Shown in pieces: positions 22,851-31,447 of a DNA stretch of 44,279 nt. Under the pieces are notes generated by a model. It worked only from the letters and a program-made list of their open reading frames with translations, was not told where the DNA came from and searched no databases. Each line of letters begins with the position of its first letter. Position 1 is the first letter of the stretch. Both the position numbers and the translations under genes were made by a program. This DNA is from Bacillota bacterium (lineage in GTDB: Bacteria > Bacillota > Clostridia > Peptostreptococcales > Anaerovoracaceae). The stretch is from contig JAFRKJ010000033.1 in the NCBI GenBank assembly GCA_017431785.1, forward strand, positions 1 to 44,279. The letters are read 5' to 3'.

Positions 22851-23948
22851 CTATCTCCCTTGTGCTTTTGTCAGTCCGGATGCAATGAAGACCTCCAGGT
22901 CGCTGATCGGCAGTTCCTTCATCGCGCAGGTGCCGGGCTGGTCGGGATAAATGATGGTTATTCTATCTGCCTCGTGTTTTTTGTCATCTTTTGCTGCGGC
23001 AGCGAGGTCCGCTGCAGTGCAATCTGTATAAACAGGATATGCAAAGGCATCAATGGCACTTTTGATAAAGCCTGCCATTGGCGTTCTGCTCCATCCGCGT
23101 TCATCTGCAGCCAGTGCAGTCAGATACATTCCTGTCATCACGGCGAAGCCGTGGGGAATGGTGTAATTGCTGCACTTTTCGATTGCGTGTCCAATCGTGT
23201 GGCCGAAGTTGAGCAGCCTGCGGCTGCCTCCCTCGCGTTCGTCTTCTTCCACGATTTCCTTCTTGACCTGTATTGCCTTTGCAATGGCAGCAGGAAGTCC
23301 TTCGCTGATGACGTCGAAGATGCTGGTGTCACCGATAAAACCGGCTTTGATGACTTCGGCAAGACCATTCAACAGTTCTGTTTTATTCAGTGTTTCGAGT
23401 GCCTTTGGATCTGCGATAACCAGCGATGGCTGCCAGAACGTGCCAAGCATATTCTTGCCCGCATCTGTGTTGACCCCCGTCTTACCGCCTACGGACGAGT
23501 CCGCCATGGCGAGAAGTGTCGTCGGGATCTGTATATACGGAATGCCCCGCATATAGATGGAGGCTGCAAACCCCGCCAGATCTCCGCACACACCGCCGCC
23601 TAGAGCGATGATGAAATCATTCCGTCCGAAGTGATTCTCAGACAGAAACCCGCACAAATCTTCCGCAGTGCGCAGTGACTTGCTCTTTTCGCCTGGATTG
23701 AAGACGTAGACATGAACCGTGTAACCGGCTTCCAGAAGTCCGGTGAGGAGCGGATGCGGTTTCTGACCATATAATTGGCATACTGTTTTATCACACACAA
23801 CACAGCATTTACGTGGCGCCGAATTGGCAGCACGCCCGTCTTCCACCGGCGGAAGAACTTTCGAAATGTGTTCCGCAGCGGTCGCCAGAAGCCCCTCTTC
23901 TAAGAGGATCTCATATGCTTTTGAAGTGTGGATGGTGATAGTTTCCAT
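22851..23948 (-). CDS. aroB: 3-dehydroquinate synthase
   Basis: Second enzyme of the shikimate pathway, NAD- and metal-dependent, 365 residues. The nucleotide motif GGGVCGDLAGFAASIYMRGI and TTLLAMADSSVGGKTGVN are diagnostic. Metal ligands are expected at Glu in LAEVIKAG, His in NFGHTIGHAIE and His in YTIPHGFAV, all present. An insertion (PPVEDGRAANSAPRKCC) near residues 30-48 is not standard. AGGAGAAAACCC precedes the ATG at 23948. First gene of the aroB-aroA operon; the promoter must lie in the 115-base gap shared with the divergent NUDIX gene. Confidence 0.95.
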   Translation of the reverse strand: METITIHTSKAYEILLEEGLLATAAEHISKVLPPVEDGRAANSAPRKCCVVCDKTVCQLYGQKPHPLLTGLLEAGYTVHVYVFNPGEKSKSLRTAEDLCGFLSENHFGRNDFIIALGGGVCGDLAGFAASIYMRGIPYIQIPTTLLAMADSSVGGKTGVNTDAGKNMLGTFWQPSLVIADPKALETLNKTELLNGLAEVIKAGFIGDTSIFDVISEGLPAAIAKAIQVKKEIVEEDEREGGSRRLLNFGHTIGHAIEKCSNYTIPHGFAVMTGMYLTALAADERGWSRTPMAGFIKSAIDAFAYPVYTDCTAADLAAAAKDDKKHEADRITIIYPDQPGTCAMKELPISDLEVFIASGLTKAQGR

Positions 23949-24063
23949 GGGTTTTCTCCTGTTCTTTTAAATTATACATCAAAGACAAAAGGCAGTATAT
24001 AAAAAAGATGTGCCGGGGATGTGCTATAATCTGAAGCAGAAAAAACGGCTTGGAGAAGAACTG

Positions 24064-24558
24064 ATGAAGAAAGCAACGCTTTGCTATATAAGAAGAGCAG
24101 CGGCATCAGGTTATGAGTATCTGATGCTCTACCGCAATAAGAAAAAAGAAGACCCCAATGAAGGCAAGTGGATCGGTGTAGGCGGCAAATTCGAACCTGG
24201 AGAAACACCGGACGAGTGCATGCTTCGGGAAGTAAAAGAAGAAACCGGGTTATCCCCGGACAGCTATCACTTCTGCGGCGTGATCCATTTCTTTTCAGAT
24301 CAGTGGGAAGATGAAGACATGTACCTGTATCGGGCAGAAATCGCATCAGATGCATCCGTTTCTGCAGAAGCAGCGGACGCTTTTGCACTTTGTGAGGAAG
24401 GTGAACTCAGATGGATACCGGAACAAGCGCTGATGGACCTTCCTATGTGGGAGGGGGACAGGCTGTTCCTAAAGCCGCTCATCGAAGGTGCCGACAGCAT
24501 AAACATGACCCTGCAGTATGAGGGTGACAAATTGGTTCATTTCAACAGTTTGCTGTAG
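24064..24558 (+). CDS. NUDIX hydrolase (8-oxo-dGTPase-like)
   Basis: NUDIX hydrolase of 164 residues. The box GGKFEPGETPDECMLREVKEETGL (split as GGKFEPGE and REVKEETGL) is complete, with the REVKEE metal ligands. The sequence before it, YLMLYRNKKKEDPNEGKWIGVG, is typical of MutT/8-oxo-dGTP diphosphatases, which clean the nucleotide pool. The ATG at 24064 has TTGGAGAAG about 9 bases upstream; the frame is open from 24010 without a site. TATAAT at about 24025-24030 is a likely -10 box. Its 3' end overlaps the convergent DUF1847 gene by 22 bases. Confidence 0.88.
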   Translation: MKKATLCYIRRAAASGYEYLMLYRNKKKEDPNEGKWIGVGGKFEPGETPDECMLREVKEETGLSPDSYHFCGVIHFFSDQWEDEDMYLYRAEIASDASVSAEAADAFALCEEGELRWIPEQALMDLPMWEGDRLFLKPLIEGADSINMTLQYEGDKLVHFNSLL

Positions 24559-25199
24559 TACCCGTCCGCCTGATAGAGGGCCGCTGCAGGATTGTGGCCG
24601 AGGACACGGTCTTTGGTCACCAAAGTGGTGCAGAGAGCATTGGAATACTTATAGAAGAGACTGTCATGACCGACACACAGACCGATCACAATATTGAGGT
24701 CGGTCTTTTTTTCGTTCAGGATCTTTGCCTGAAGGATCGGGTTGCAGATATGTGGTCCGAGAGACTCCTGCTCAGGGTCGAGACCGATGTCCGTTTTTCT
24801 GATGGCGCCCACCTTGCAGGCGGTGCCGTATACTTCGAAGCCTTTGTGCCGGAAGATTTCGGCCGCAGTGCGAGCCTCGCGCAGCAGTCCTACACAGGTC
24901 GCGATGCCGAGTTTGGCTGCGCCGATCTTGCTGGCGAATTCACAGATCTCTTCGATGCGTGTCATCTTGCAGTAGTTTTCGAATTCGACCGTGGCGGATG
25001 CTTTTGCAATCAGACTGTCTTCAGGATCGTTCAGATATTTGTCCATAGACTCATCGCAGAGAGGCGCAGCTTCTCCGCCATCTTTGATATCTGCGGTAAG
25101 GCAGAAGGATGGATAAGTTCCATGTTTACCGTCGCATGCGCCGGCAGCGCAGTCGATGCAGCTGCGGCAGATGGTTTCCGTTTTGTTTTCAGTGCTCAT
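24537..25199 (-). CDS. DUF1847 cysteine-rich metal-binding protein
   Basis: A 220-residue protein of the DUF1847 family found in anaerobes. The N-terminal CRSCIDCAAGACDG provides a cluster of cysteines likely to bind a metal or iron-sulfur cluster. Further cysteines occur in ENYCKMTR, GIATCVGLLREA, TACKVGAIRK, HICNPILQA and GLCVGHDSLF, all in family-typical places. It is probably cytoplasmic. Function unproven; a redox or metal-dependent role is plausible. GGAGGAGAC precedes the ATG. The gene ends inside the NUDIX gene (22-base tail-to-tail overlap), with no terminator between them. Confidence 0.85.
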   Translation of the reverse strand: MSTENKTETICRSCIDCAAGACDGKHGTYPSFCLTADIKDGGEAAPLCDESMDKYLNDPEDSLIAKASATVEFENYCKMTRIEEICEFASKIGAAKLGIATCVGLLREARTAAEIFRHKGFEVYGTACKVGAIRKTDIGLDPEQESLGPHICNPILQAKILNEKKTDLNIVIGLCVGHDSLFYKYSNALCTTLVTKDRVLGHNPAAALYQADGYYSKLLK

Positions 25200-25227
25200 A
25201 AGTGTCTCCTCCGGCTACTATATTAAT

Positions 25228-25249
25228 ACAAAACCAACACAAAACCAAC
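25228..25249. repeat. tandem 11-bp direct repeat at the htrA promoter
   Basis: ACAAAACCAAC is repeated twice without a gap, one helical turn apart. It covers the place where the -35 box of the protease promoter should be (TATAGT at 25262-25267 as -10). This geometry is typical of OmpR-class response regulators binding as head-to-tail dimers. Confidence 0.55.
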
Positions 25250-25302
25250 ATAATCAGGTGCTATAGTATCGTCAAGAGGGGACATGTATTGAGGGAAATA
25301 CC

Positions 25303-26880
25303 ATGGAAGAAAACAGAAACGAAAACTTTACAAATTACGAACCGAACTTCGTGATGAAGGATCCGGAACCAATTGCGGAGAACCCATCCTATGTGACGGC
25401 GGATACCGTTTCCGGTGAGGAATTGTTTGGAGATGACCTTTATGACGAAAGCTTTTTCGAGAAAAAAGGTCCAACGCCTCAGCCGACGACACCGACGGAA
25501 GGGGAGGGACGCTACAGAGATCCAAGGGAGAAGTTCAAAAGCGGATCCAGCGCTTCAGCGCGCTGGAGCGGCGGAAAGGCAAGAGCAGACAGTGAGTTTA
25601 CAACAGACAGCAGCAATAAAGGCAGTAGCGGCTTTCAATCTGGCATTAGCAGCGGTGGCTATGGCGGCGGCATCGGCGGAGGAAACATCAGAAAAAAATT
25701 CAAAGATGCAGGGAAACAGTCAAAGCCGATAACGTTGACGAAGAAATCGCTGGCACTTCTCATCACATGTTGTATGGTGCTCTCCTGCCTGTTTGGGTTT
25801 GCCGGTTCACGGATTGGAAACAGCATGTATCACGAATCGAATTCACCAGTCGCCTCGACTGAGGCAATGGATACAGCAAGTGGAGGCACTGTTTCGACGA
25901 CAGGGTACAACCTTCAGAACGCAACAGGAAGCAACCTGACGATACAGGAAATTACGCAGACAGCGCAGAAGAGCGTTGTTGAAATAAAAACAGAAGGCGT
26001 GGTCAGTGACAGCTGGATGCAGCAGTATGTAACGGAAGGTGCAGGAAGCGGCGTCATCATCAGCAAAGAAGGATATATCATGACGAACAACCACGTCATC
26101 AATGGTGCAAGCAAGATCACGGTCACAACTTACGATAAGCATTCCTATGAAGCGACGGTTGTCGGCACAGATTCAGTGAACGATGTGGCAGTACTGAAGA
26201 TCAAGGCTGCAGGACTGACACCTGCCGTCTACGGCAACAGCGATCAGCTGCAGGTCGGAGACATGGCAGTTGCAATCGGCAATCCGCTCGGTGAATTAGG
26301 CGGAACGGTTACAGCCGGCATCATCAGCGCCAAGGACAGAGAGCTATCCATCGATGGCAAGACCATGAAGCTTCTGCAGACGGACAGCTCAATCAATCCA
26401 GGCAATTCCGGAGGCGGTCTCTTCAACGGAGATGGACAGCTGATCGGTCTGGTCGTAGCGAAGTCGGCAGGGTCCGATGTTGAGGGGCTTGGGTTCGCTA
26501 TCCCGATCAATACTGCGGCAGAAGTAGCGCAGCAGCTTATGGACAAAGGCTACGTAAGCGGACAACCATGGACAGGGATGACCTACACGGAAGGCAGCAG
26601 CGGACTGGATTTCCTCTTCGGAGACAGTACAGGTGGAACAGTCTACATTTATTCCGTTGAAACGAAAGAAGCGAAGGAAGCAGGGTTCAAGGCAGGCGAC
26701 GTTGTCCTGGCAGTTGACGAACATCAAATCACATCGATCGACGACCTTTCCTCGATCATCTCAGCTCACAAGGTCGGGGATAAACTCAAGTTCATGATCG
26801 TGCGGGACGGAGAGACGAAGGAACTGTCATTACGGCTGCAGGAAAAGACGAAGGATCAGCTTCAGGATCAAAACAACTAA
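25303..26880 (+). CDS. HtrA/DegP-like serine protease with PDZ domain
   Basis: Membrane-anchored S1C serine protease of 525 residues for quality control of exported proteins. The order is: cytoplasmic N-terminal region of about 147 residues, disordered and rich in Gly, Ser and charged residues; one membrane helix (about 148-168); a Ser/Thr linker; the trypsin-like domain with His264 (TNNHV), Asp294 (VNDVAVLK) and Ser369 (PGNSGGG); and one PDZ domain in the last 100 residues (TVYIYSVETKEAKEAGFKAGDVVL). The triad is intact. The long cytoplasmic part is typical of Gram-positive HtrA. GAGGGAAATACC precedes the ATG. Regulation by an envelope-stress response regulator is suggested by the 11-bp repeats at 25228. 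A terminator follows. Confidence 0.93.
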   Translation: MEENRNENFTNYEPNFVMKDPEPIAENPSYVTADTVSGEELFGDDLYDESFFEKKGPTPQPTTPTEGEGRYRDPREKFKSGSSASARWSGGKARADSEFTTDSSNKGSSGFQSGISSGGYGGGIGGGNIRKKFKDAGKQSKPITLTKKSLALLITCCMVLSCLFGFAGSRIGNSMYHESNSPVASTEAMDTASGGTVSTTGYNLQNATGSNLTIQEITQTAQKSVVEIKTEGVVSDSWMQQYVTEGAGSGVIISKEGYIMTNNHVINGASKITVTTYDKHSYEATVVGTDSVNDVAVLKIKAAGLTPAVYGNSDQLQVGDMAVAIGNPLGELGGTVTAGIISAKDRELSIDGKTMKLLQTDSSINPGNSGGGLFNGDGQLIGLVVAKSAGSDVEGLGFAIPINTAAEVAQQLMDKGYVSGQPWTGMTYTEGSSGLDFLFGDSTGGTVYIYSVETKEAKEAGFKAGDVVLAVDEHQITSIDDLSSIISAHKVGDKLKFMIVRDGETKELSLRLQEKTKDQLQDQNN

Positions 26881-26896
26881 TCATAAAAACACACCG

Positions 26897-26928
26897 CCGG
26901 GGCGCTGAATACGCACCCCGGTTTTTTC
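26897..26928 (+). terminator. terminator after htrA-like gene
   Basis: CCGGGG pairs with CCCCGG (26897-26902 with 26916-26921), with extra GCG/CGC pairing inside, and is followed by six T. Confidence 0.85.
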
Positions 26929-27010
26929 ATATTTTGCACCCATGGGCTGCAGAATTATGGTAAAATAAAAAAGTTATTGAAAGAAGGGATTCCAGAAGGG
27001 ATATTTGACG

Positions 27011-27442
27011 ATGAAAGATGTACTGGTAAAGATAAAAAGTCATCAGGTGAGCAGGGAAGCTGGTGAGGATGAAATGGAATTCATCACCGAAGCAAAGCTC
27101 TACAGACGTAACAATACAACCTATCTTCTCTACGAGGAAAGCGAGTTCAGCGGCATTCCGGGATGTAAGACCCGGCTCAGGCTCAGAGAGGGCGATGTGC
27201 AGATGAAGCGGTTCGGCGACGGAGCGGGAGCAGGAAGCGAGATCGTCTTCGAGAAGGGCAAACGCAACGTGGGATTTTATGATACGCCGTTCGGACCGAT
27301 CGAGATCGAGATCCTGACAAACGAACTGAACAGCACAGTTTCAGAAGAAGGCTGCGGTGAGTTGAATATCGACTATGAAGTGAGCCTCAAAGGTCTGCTC
27401 GAGGGAAGAAACCACATCAACATCACAGTTATGCAGCAGTGA
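27011..27442 (+). CDS. DUF1934 beta-barrel protein
   Basis: A 143-residue protein of the DUF1934 family (YwiB-like, calycin/lipocalin fold). The pattern of short strands is clear: FITEAKLYRRNNTTYLLYEESEFSGIPGCKTRLRLREGDVQMKRFG, then FYDTPFGPIEIEILTNEL and GELNIDYEVSLKGLLEGRNHINITV, the family C-terminus. No signal peptide. The ATG at 27011 was preferred to the TTG at 27005 because AGAAGGG lies about 10 bases before it. The exact function is not known. It is 57 bases ahead of the DUF1846 gene, probably in the same transcript. Confidence 0.85.
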   Translation: MKDVLVKIKSHQVSREAGEDEMEFITEAKLYRRNNTTYLLYEESEFSGIPGCKTRLRLREGDVQMKRFGDGAGAGSEIVFEKGKRNVGFYDTPFGPIEIEILTNELNSTVSEEGCGELNIDYEVSLKGLLEGRNHINITVMQQ

Positions 27443-27499
27443 TGTCTGTTACCATGTTAAATATTGATATTCATATAGATGGAAAGGAAGTGAGGCATC

Positions 27500-29017
27500 A
27501 TGCAGAAGATTGGCTTCAGTGCGGAAAAGTATATTGAAGAGCAGTCCAAGTACATTCTGGAAAGAATCGAACGCGGCGGCGGAGACAGGCTGTACCTGGA
27601 GTTTGGAGGCAAACTGGTCCAGGATAAACACGCCATGAGAGTGCTGCCGGGGTTTGATGAAAACGCTAAAATCAAACTTTTACAGAAGATGAAGGATCAG
27701 GCGGAGATCATTATCTGCGTCTATTCCGGAGACATAACGACCAACAAGACAAGAGCGGATTTCGGAATCACTTATGACCTGGAAGTGCTCAGACTGATCG
27801 ACGTTTTCAGAAAGTATGATCTGGAGATCAACAGCGTCGTTGTTACGAGATTCGAAGAAGATTCCCCTGCTGTGACCAAGTTCATCAACAAACTGGAACA
27901 GCGCGGCATCAAAACTTATAAACACCGCTTTACCAAGGGGTACCCGACGGATGTCGACACCATCGTAAGCGAAGAAGGATACGGTGCGAATCCGTATATA
28001 GAAGTGACAAAACCACTGATCGTTGTGACAGGACCGGGAGGCGGCAGCGGCAAGCTGGCTACAAGCCTTTCCCAGCTGTATCACGAGAACATCCGCGGGC
28101 GCAAGGCGAGATATGCGAAGTTCGAGACCTTCCCGATCTGGAACTTGCCGCTGAAGCATCCGGTTAACGTGGCTTATGAAGCGGCAACAGCAGATCTGAA
28201 AGATGTGAACATGATCGACTCCTTCCATCTGGAGGCTTATGGAGAACCGGCGGTCAACTACAACAGGGATCTGGAAGTATTCCCTGTCGTCAAGAGAATC
28301 ATCGAGAAGATCACCGGTGCTGAAGCAGAGTATAAATCTCCGACAGACATGGGGGTCAACAGAGCGGGATTCGGCATCATCGACGACGAAGTCTGCAGAG
28401 AGGCGGCCTGTCAGGAGATCATCAGAAGATATCTCATCGCTGAGTGTGATTTCAAGAAGGGCAAAATCGGCGCCGATATCCTGGAGAGACAGAAACTGCT
28501 CATGGACGACATGGGGCTGAAGATAGAAGACAGACCTGTCGTCGTGCCGGCAAGAGAATACGCAGAGATGAAGCGGAATCTGAATCCGAGATATACCAAT
28601 GTCGTCGTCGTAGCGATGCAGCTCGATGATGGAACGATCATCACAGGACGAAGCTCAAGACGAATGGTTGCGGCAGCTGCTGCAATCCTGAACGCGGCGA
28701 AGAAGATGAGCGGCATCGCAGATGAGATCCACCTCATCGCACCGAGCATTCTGGAGAGAATCCAGAATCTGAAGACGGAGCTGCTCCAGTCAGAGAAATC
28801 ATCCCTGAACTGTGAGGAAGTTCTGACGGCGCTTACCATCTCCGCAACGACTAACCCGACTGCGGAAGCTGCGCTCAACAAGATCGCAGAACTAAGAGGA
28901 TGCAAGGCGCACTGTACCGCTATCCTGAGTGACAAAGACGAAAAAACACTCAAGGGTCTGGGTATCGATGTGACGAGTGATCCTGAATATGTAACGAACA
29001 ACCTGTATTACAGCTAA
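27500..29017 (+). CDS. DUF1846 (UPF0371) family protein
   Basis: A 505-residue cytoplasmic protein of the DUF1846 family, common in Firmicutes and Actinobacteria. The start ([23 protein letters not shown]) and [20 protein letters not shown] are near-invariant in the family. A glycine-rich loop, [22 protein letters not shown] (about residues 174-195), looks like a nucleotide-binding loop. The fold is known but the reaction is not; a nucleotide-dependent ligase or transferase is possible. AAAGGAAGTGAGG precedes the ATG. Glucose-6-phosphate isomerase follows 48 bases later. Confidence 0.9.
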   Translation: MQKIGFSAEKYIEEQSKYILERIERGGGDRLYLEFGGKLVQDKHAMRVLPGFDENAKIKLLQKMKDQAEIIICVYSGDITTNKTRADFGITYDLEVLRLIDVFRKYDLEINSVVVTRFEEDSPAVTKFINKLEQRGIKTYKHRFTKGYPTDVDTIVSEEGYGANPYIEVTKPLIVVTGPGGGSGKLATSLSQLYHENIRGRKARYAKFETFPIWNLPLKHPVNVAYEAATADLKDVNMIDSFHLEAYGEPAVNYNRDLEVFPVVKRIIEKITGAEAEYKSPTDMGVNRAGFGIIDDEVCREAACQEIIRRYLIAECDFKKGKIGADILERQKLLMDDMGLKIEDRPVVVPAREYAEMKRNLNPRYTNVVVVAMQLDDGTIITGRSSRRMVAAAAAILNAAKKMSGIADEIHLIAPSILERIQNLKTELLQSEKSSLNCEEVLTALTISATTNPTAEAALNKIAELRGCKAHCTAILSDKDEKTLKGLGIDVTSDPEYVTNNLYYS

Positions 29018-29065
29018 ACAAAAGGCAGTAATCCAGATTGAAATAATGAGTAGAGGGAAACCAAA

Positions 29066-30289
29066 ATGAACATCATTGCGAAAGTAGATAAAACCGGTAT
29101 TCCGGCAGCAGAAATTGAAGCAATGCGTCCCCAGGCAGGACAGGCTCTCGACAGACTTTGGTCGGGCAACGAGCCGATGACCGGATGGGTCACGCTGCCG
29201 GTGAACAGGAACAATGAGGAGCTCGACAGAATCCAGCAGATTGCTGACATCATTAAAGACGAGGCAGAACTTCTGGTCGTCATCGGTATCGGCGGTTCCT
29301 ATATGGGCGCAAAGGCAGCAATTGAGGCGCTGCCGAAGGCAGCATCCGGAATCGAAGTTAGATTCATGGGCAACAACCTGTGTACGGACTACTACTTTGA
29401 GACCCTGGAGGCCATCAAAGAGAAGAATACCATTCTGTGCGTCATCTCCAAATCAGGAAACACTATGGAAGTCAGGACGGCCTTCGAAGTGGTCAAACCG
29501 ATTATGGTAGAGAAATACGGGAGCGTGGCAGAGGCGTCCAAGAGAATCCTCGCCATCACAGATGAAGAGACGGGAACACTCAGATCCGAAGCAACGGAAT
29601 TCGGTTATTCCACACTGCCTGTTCCGGGCAATGTGGGAGGCAGGTATTCTATCGGAACGCCTGTAGGGCTTTTGCCTATGGCCGTGAGCGGTATCGATAT
29701 CATAGAATTTCTGGACGGCGCGAAGGAATGCGCAATAGATGCGGGATGGGACCACGATCTGGCGGATTACGCCATCGCCAGACATCTCCTCGAGAAACAG
29801 GGCAAGGTGGTTGAGGTCTTCGGACTGTGCCACTCCCGCCTGCATTACCTTGGCGAGTGGATGAAGCAGCTATTCGGCGAGAGCGAAGGCAAAGAGGGCA
29901 AAGGCCTCATGCCGACGAGCCTCATGTATTCCACAGACCTGCATTCCATGGGACAATACATGCAGGAAGGCAGACAGATTTTCATGGAAACACTGATGAT
30001 CGTCGACGAACCGACCGTATCCATAGAAATACCGGGCGGACCGCAGAAGGGAAAGACCGTAGCGGACATCAACGCGGCAATGATCGGCGGCGTAACAAAG
30101 GCGCATCAGCAGGCCGGCATTCCGATTGCGGAAGTGCACATTCCGAAACTGGATACGAGGAACTTCGGACAGCTGATCTACTTCCTGGAGACGACCTGCG
30201 CCATTACGGCAATGCTGAACGATGTGAATCCGTTCGACCAGCCTGGCGTGGAAGCGTACAAGAGGGAAATGCACAATCTGCTGGATTAG
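29066..30289 (+). CDS. pgi: glucose-6-phosphate isomerase
   Basis: Phosphoglucose isomerase interconverting glucose-6-phosphate and fructose-6-phosphate, 407 residues, about 40 shorter than the usual bacterial short form because the N-terminus is reduced. The sugar-phosphate SIS domains are clear: VVIGIGGSYMGAKAA (residues 72-86) and CVISKSGNTMEVRTAFE (131-147). The family signature appears as GGRYSIGTPVGLLP, and the end carries the expected QPGVEAYK with the catalytic Lys. GAGGGAAACC precedes the ATG. It is probably co-transcribed with DUF1846. No terminator was found after it; a new promoter begins 60 bases downstream. Confidence 0.93.
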   Translation: MNIIAKVDKTGIPAAEIEAMRPQAGQALDRLWSGNEPMTGWVTLPVNRNNEELDRIQQIADIIKDEAELLVVIGIGGSYMGAKAAIEALPKAASGIEVRFMGNNLCTDYYFETLEAIKEKNTILCVISKSGNTMEVRTAFEVVKPIMVEKYGSVAEASKRILAITDEETGTLRSEATEFGYSTLPVPGNVGGRYSIGTPVGLLPMAVSGIDIIEFLDGAKECAIDAGWDHDLADYAIARHLLEKQGKVVEVFGLCHSRLHYLGEWMKQLFGESEGKEGKGLMPTSLMYSTDLHSMGQYMQEGRQIFMETLMIVDEPTVSIEIPGGPQKGKTVADINAAMIGGVTKAHQQAGIPIAEVHIPKLDTRNFGQLIYFLETTCAITAMLNDVNPFDQPGVEAYKREMHNLLD

Positions 30290-30349
30290 GGCAGCGGCAG
30301 CAAAGGCAACAGGAACTTTGTTAATAATTAGTTTAATGCTCCAAAAGCC

Positions 30350-30378
30350 TTTACAAGGCGTGGAGAGCGGTATATAAT
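30350..30378 (+). promoter_or_regulatory. strong promoter of the hbd gene
   Basis: TTTACA (30350-30355), 17 bases, TATAAT (30373-30378), with a leader of about 55 bases to the ATG. Confidence 0.75.
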
Positions 30379-30440
30379 AACTCTGTATGAAAGAGTTAAT
30401 ATTTTAACAATCTTAACGATTGACTAAGGAGGATAATATT

Positions 30441-31289
30441 ATGAAAAAAATTGGTGTAATGGGAACAGGTACTATGGGATCCGGCATCATTCAGGTATGC
30501 GCAGCAGCTGGCTATGATGTAGTTGTCAGAAGCAGCAAGCAGGAGTACATTGACGGTGCGCTGGCTAAGATCGACAAGAACCTGTCCAAGATGGTCTCCA
30601 GAGAGAAGATTACTGAGGAAGACAAAGCGGCCACACTGGGACGCATCTCCGGCGGCACCACCTTTGATGTTTTGGCGGATTGCGATCTGATCATCGAGTC
30701 CTCCACAGAAAACATGGATAAGAAAAAAGAGCTGTTCGCAGAGCTGGACAAGGTTTGCAGGGACGATGCTATCCTGGCAACCAACACTTCCGCACTCTCC
30801 ATCACTGAGATCGCAGCTGTTACATCCAGACCTTCACAGGTCATCGGTATGCACTTCTTCAACCCAGTTCCTGCAATGAAGCTGGTTGAAGTCGTTAAGG
30901 GCATCGCAACTTCCGATGAAGTTAAGGATGCAGTAGTCGCAGCAACAGAGAGCCTGAAGAAGACTCCGGTAGAAGTAGCTGAGGCTCCGGGATTCGTTGT
31001 TAACAGAGTTCTGATCCCGATGATCAATGAAGCAGTCGGCATTCTGGCAGACGGTGTTGCTTCCGCAGAAGGTATCGATACAGCAATGAAGCTTGGTGCA
31101 AATCACCCAATGGGACCTCTCGCACTGGGCGATCTGATCGGACTGGATGTTTGTCTGGCAATCATGGAGACACTGTTCAATGAATACGGTGATCCGAAGT
31201 ACAGACCAAATCCGCTGCTGAGAAAGATGGTAAGAGCCAACAAGCTGGGCATGAAGACTGGCGAAGGTTTCTTCGTTTACAACAAATAA
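30441..31289 (+). CDS. hbd: 3-hydroxybutyryl-CoA dehydrogenase
   Basis: NAD(P)-dependent 3-hydroxyacyl-CoA dehydrogenase of 282 residues, the exact length of clostridial Hbd. It reduces acetoacetyl-CoA to 3-hydroxybutyryl-CoA in butyrate formation. The Rossmann motif is GTGTMGSGI (residues 7-15). The catalytic His is in [17 protein letters not shown] near 140, and [14 protein letters not shown] starts the C-terminal helical domain. AAGGAGG lies 9 bases before the ATG at 30441. It stands alone between its own promoter and terminator, unlike the common bcs operon of crt, bcd, etfBA and hbd, so the other butyrate genes must be elsewhere. Confidence 0.95.
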   Translation: MKKIGVMGTGTMGSGIIQVCAAAGYDVVVRSSKQEYIDGALAKIDKNLSKMVSREKITEEDKAATLGRISGGTTFDVLADCDLIIESSTENMDKKKELFAELDKVCRDDAILATNTSALSITEIAAVTSRPSQVIGMHFFNPVPAMKLVEVVKGIATSDEVKDAVVAATESLKKTPVEVAEAPGFVVNRVLIPMINEAVGILADGVASAEGIDTAMKLGANHPMGPLALGDLIGLDVCLAIMETLFNEYGDPKYRPNPLLRKMVRANKLGMKTGEGFFVYNK

Positions 31290-31302
31290 ACTTACAACAA
31301 AG

Positions 31303-31338
31303 AGACCGCCTGCAGGATACTGCACGGCGGTCTTTTTA
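31303..31338 (+). terminator. terminator after hbd
   Basis: AGACCGCC pairs with GGCGGTCT (31303-31310 with 31326-31333), with an inner TGCAG/CTGCA stem and loop GATA, followed by five T. Confidence 0.9.
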
Positions 31339-31447
31339 TGCGGTTTTTGCTGGAAATCATGCGGCGCATAGTGTAATATATAGGCGTTAAATCTTTTAAA
31401 TCAATTCCAGTAACCCCATCTGATTTAATTCTGAAAGGACTCTTAGT

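Noticed and set aside
22452-23603. Long plus-strand open frame of 383 codons
   Set aside because: It is the antisense of aroA and aroB, has no ribosome site, and its composition is typical of a mirror frame.
21578-23948. aroB-aroA as part of the catabolic island
   Set aside because: They are standard biosynthetic shikimate enzymes, far from the island and with independent transcription.
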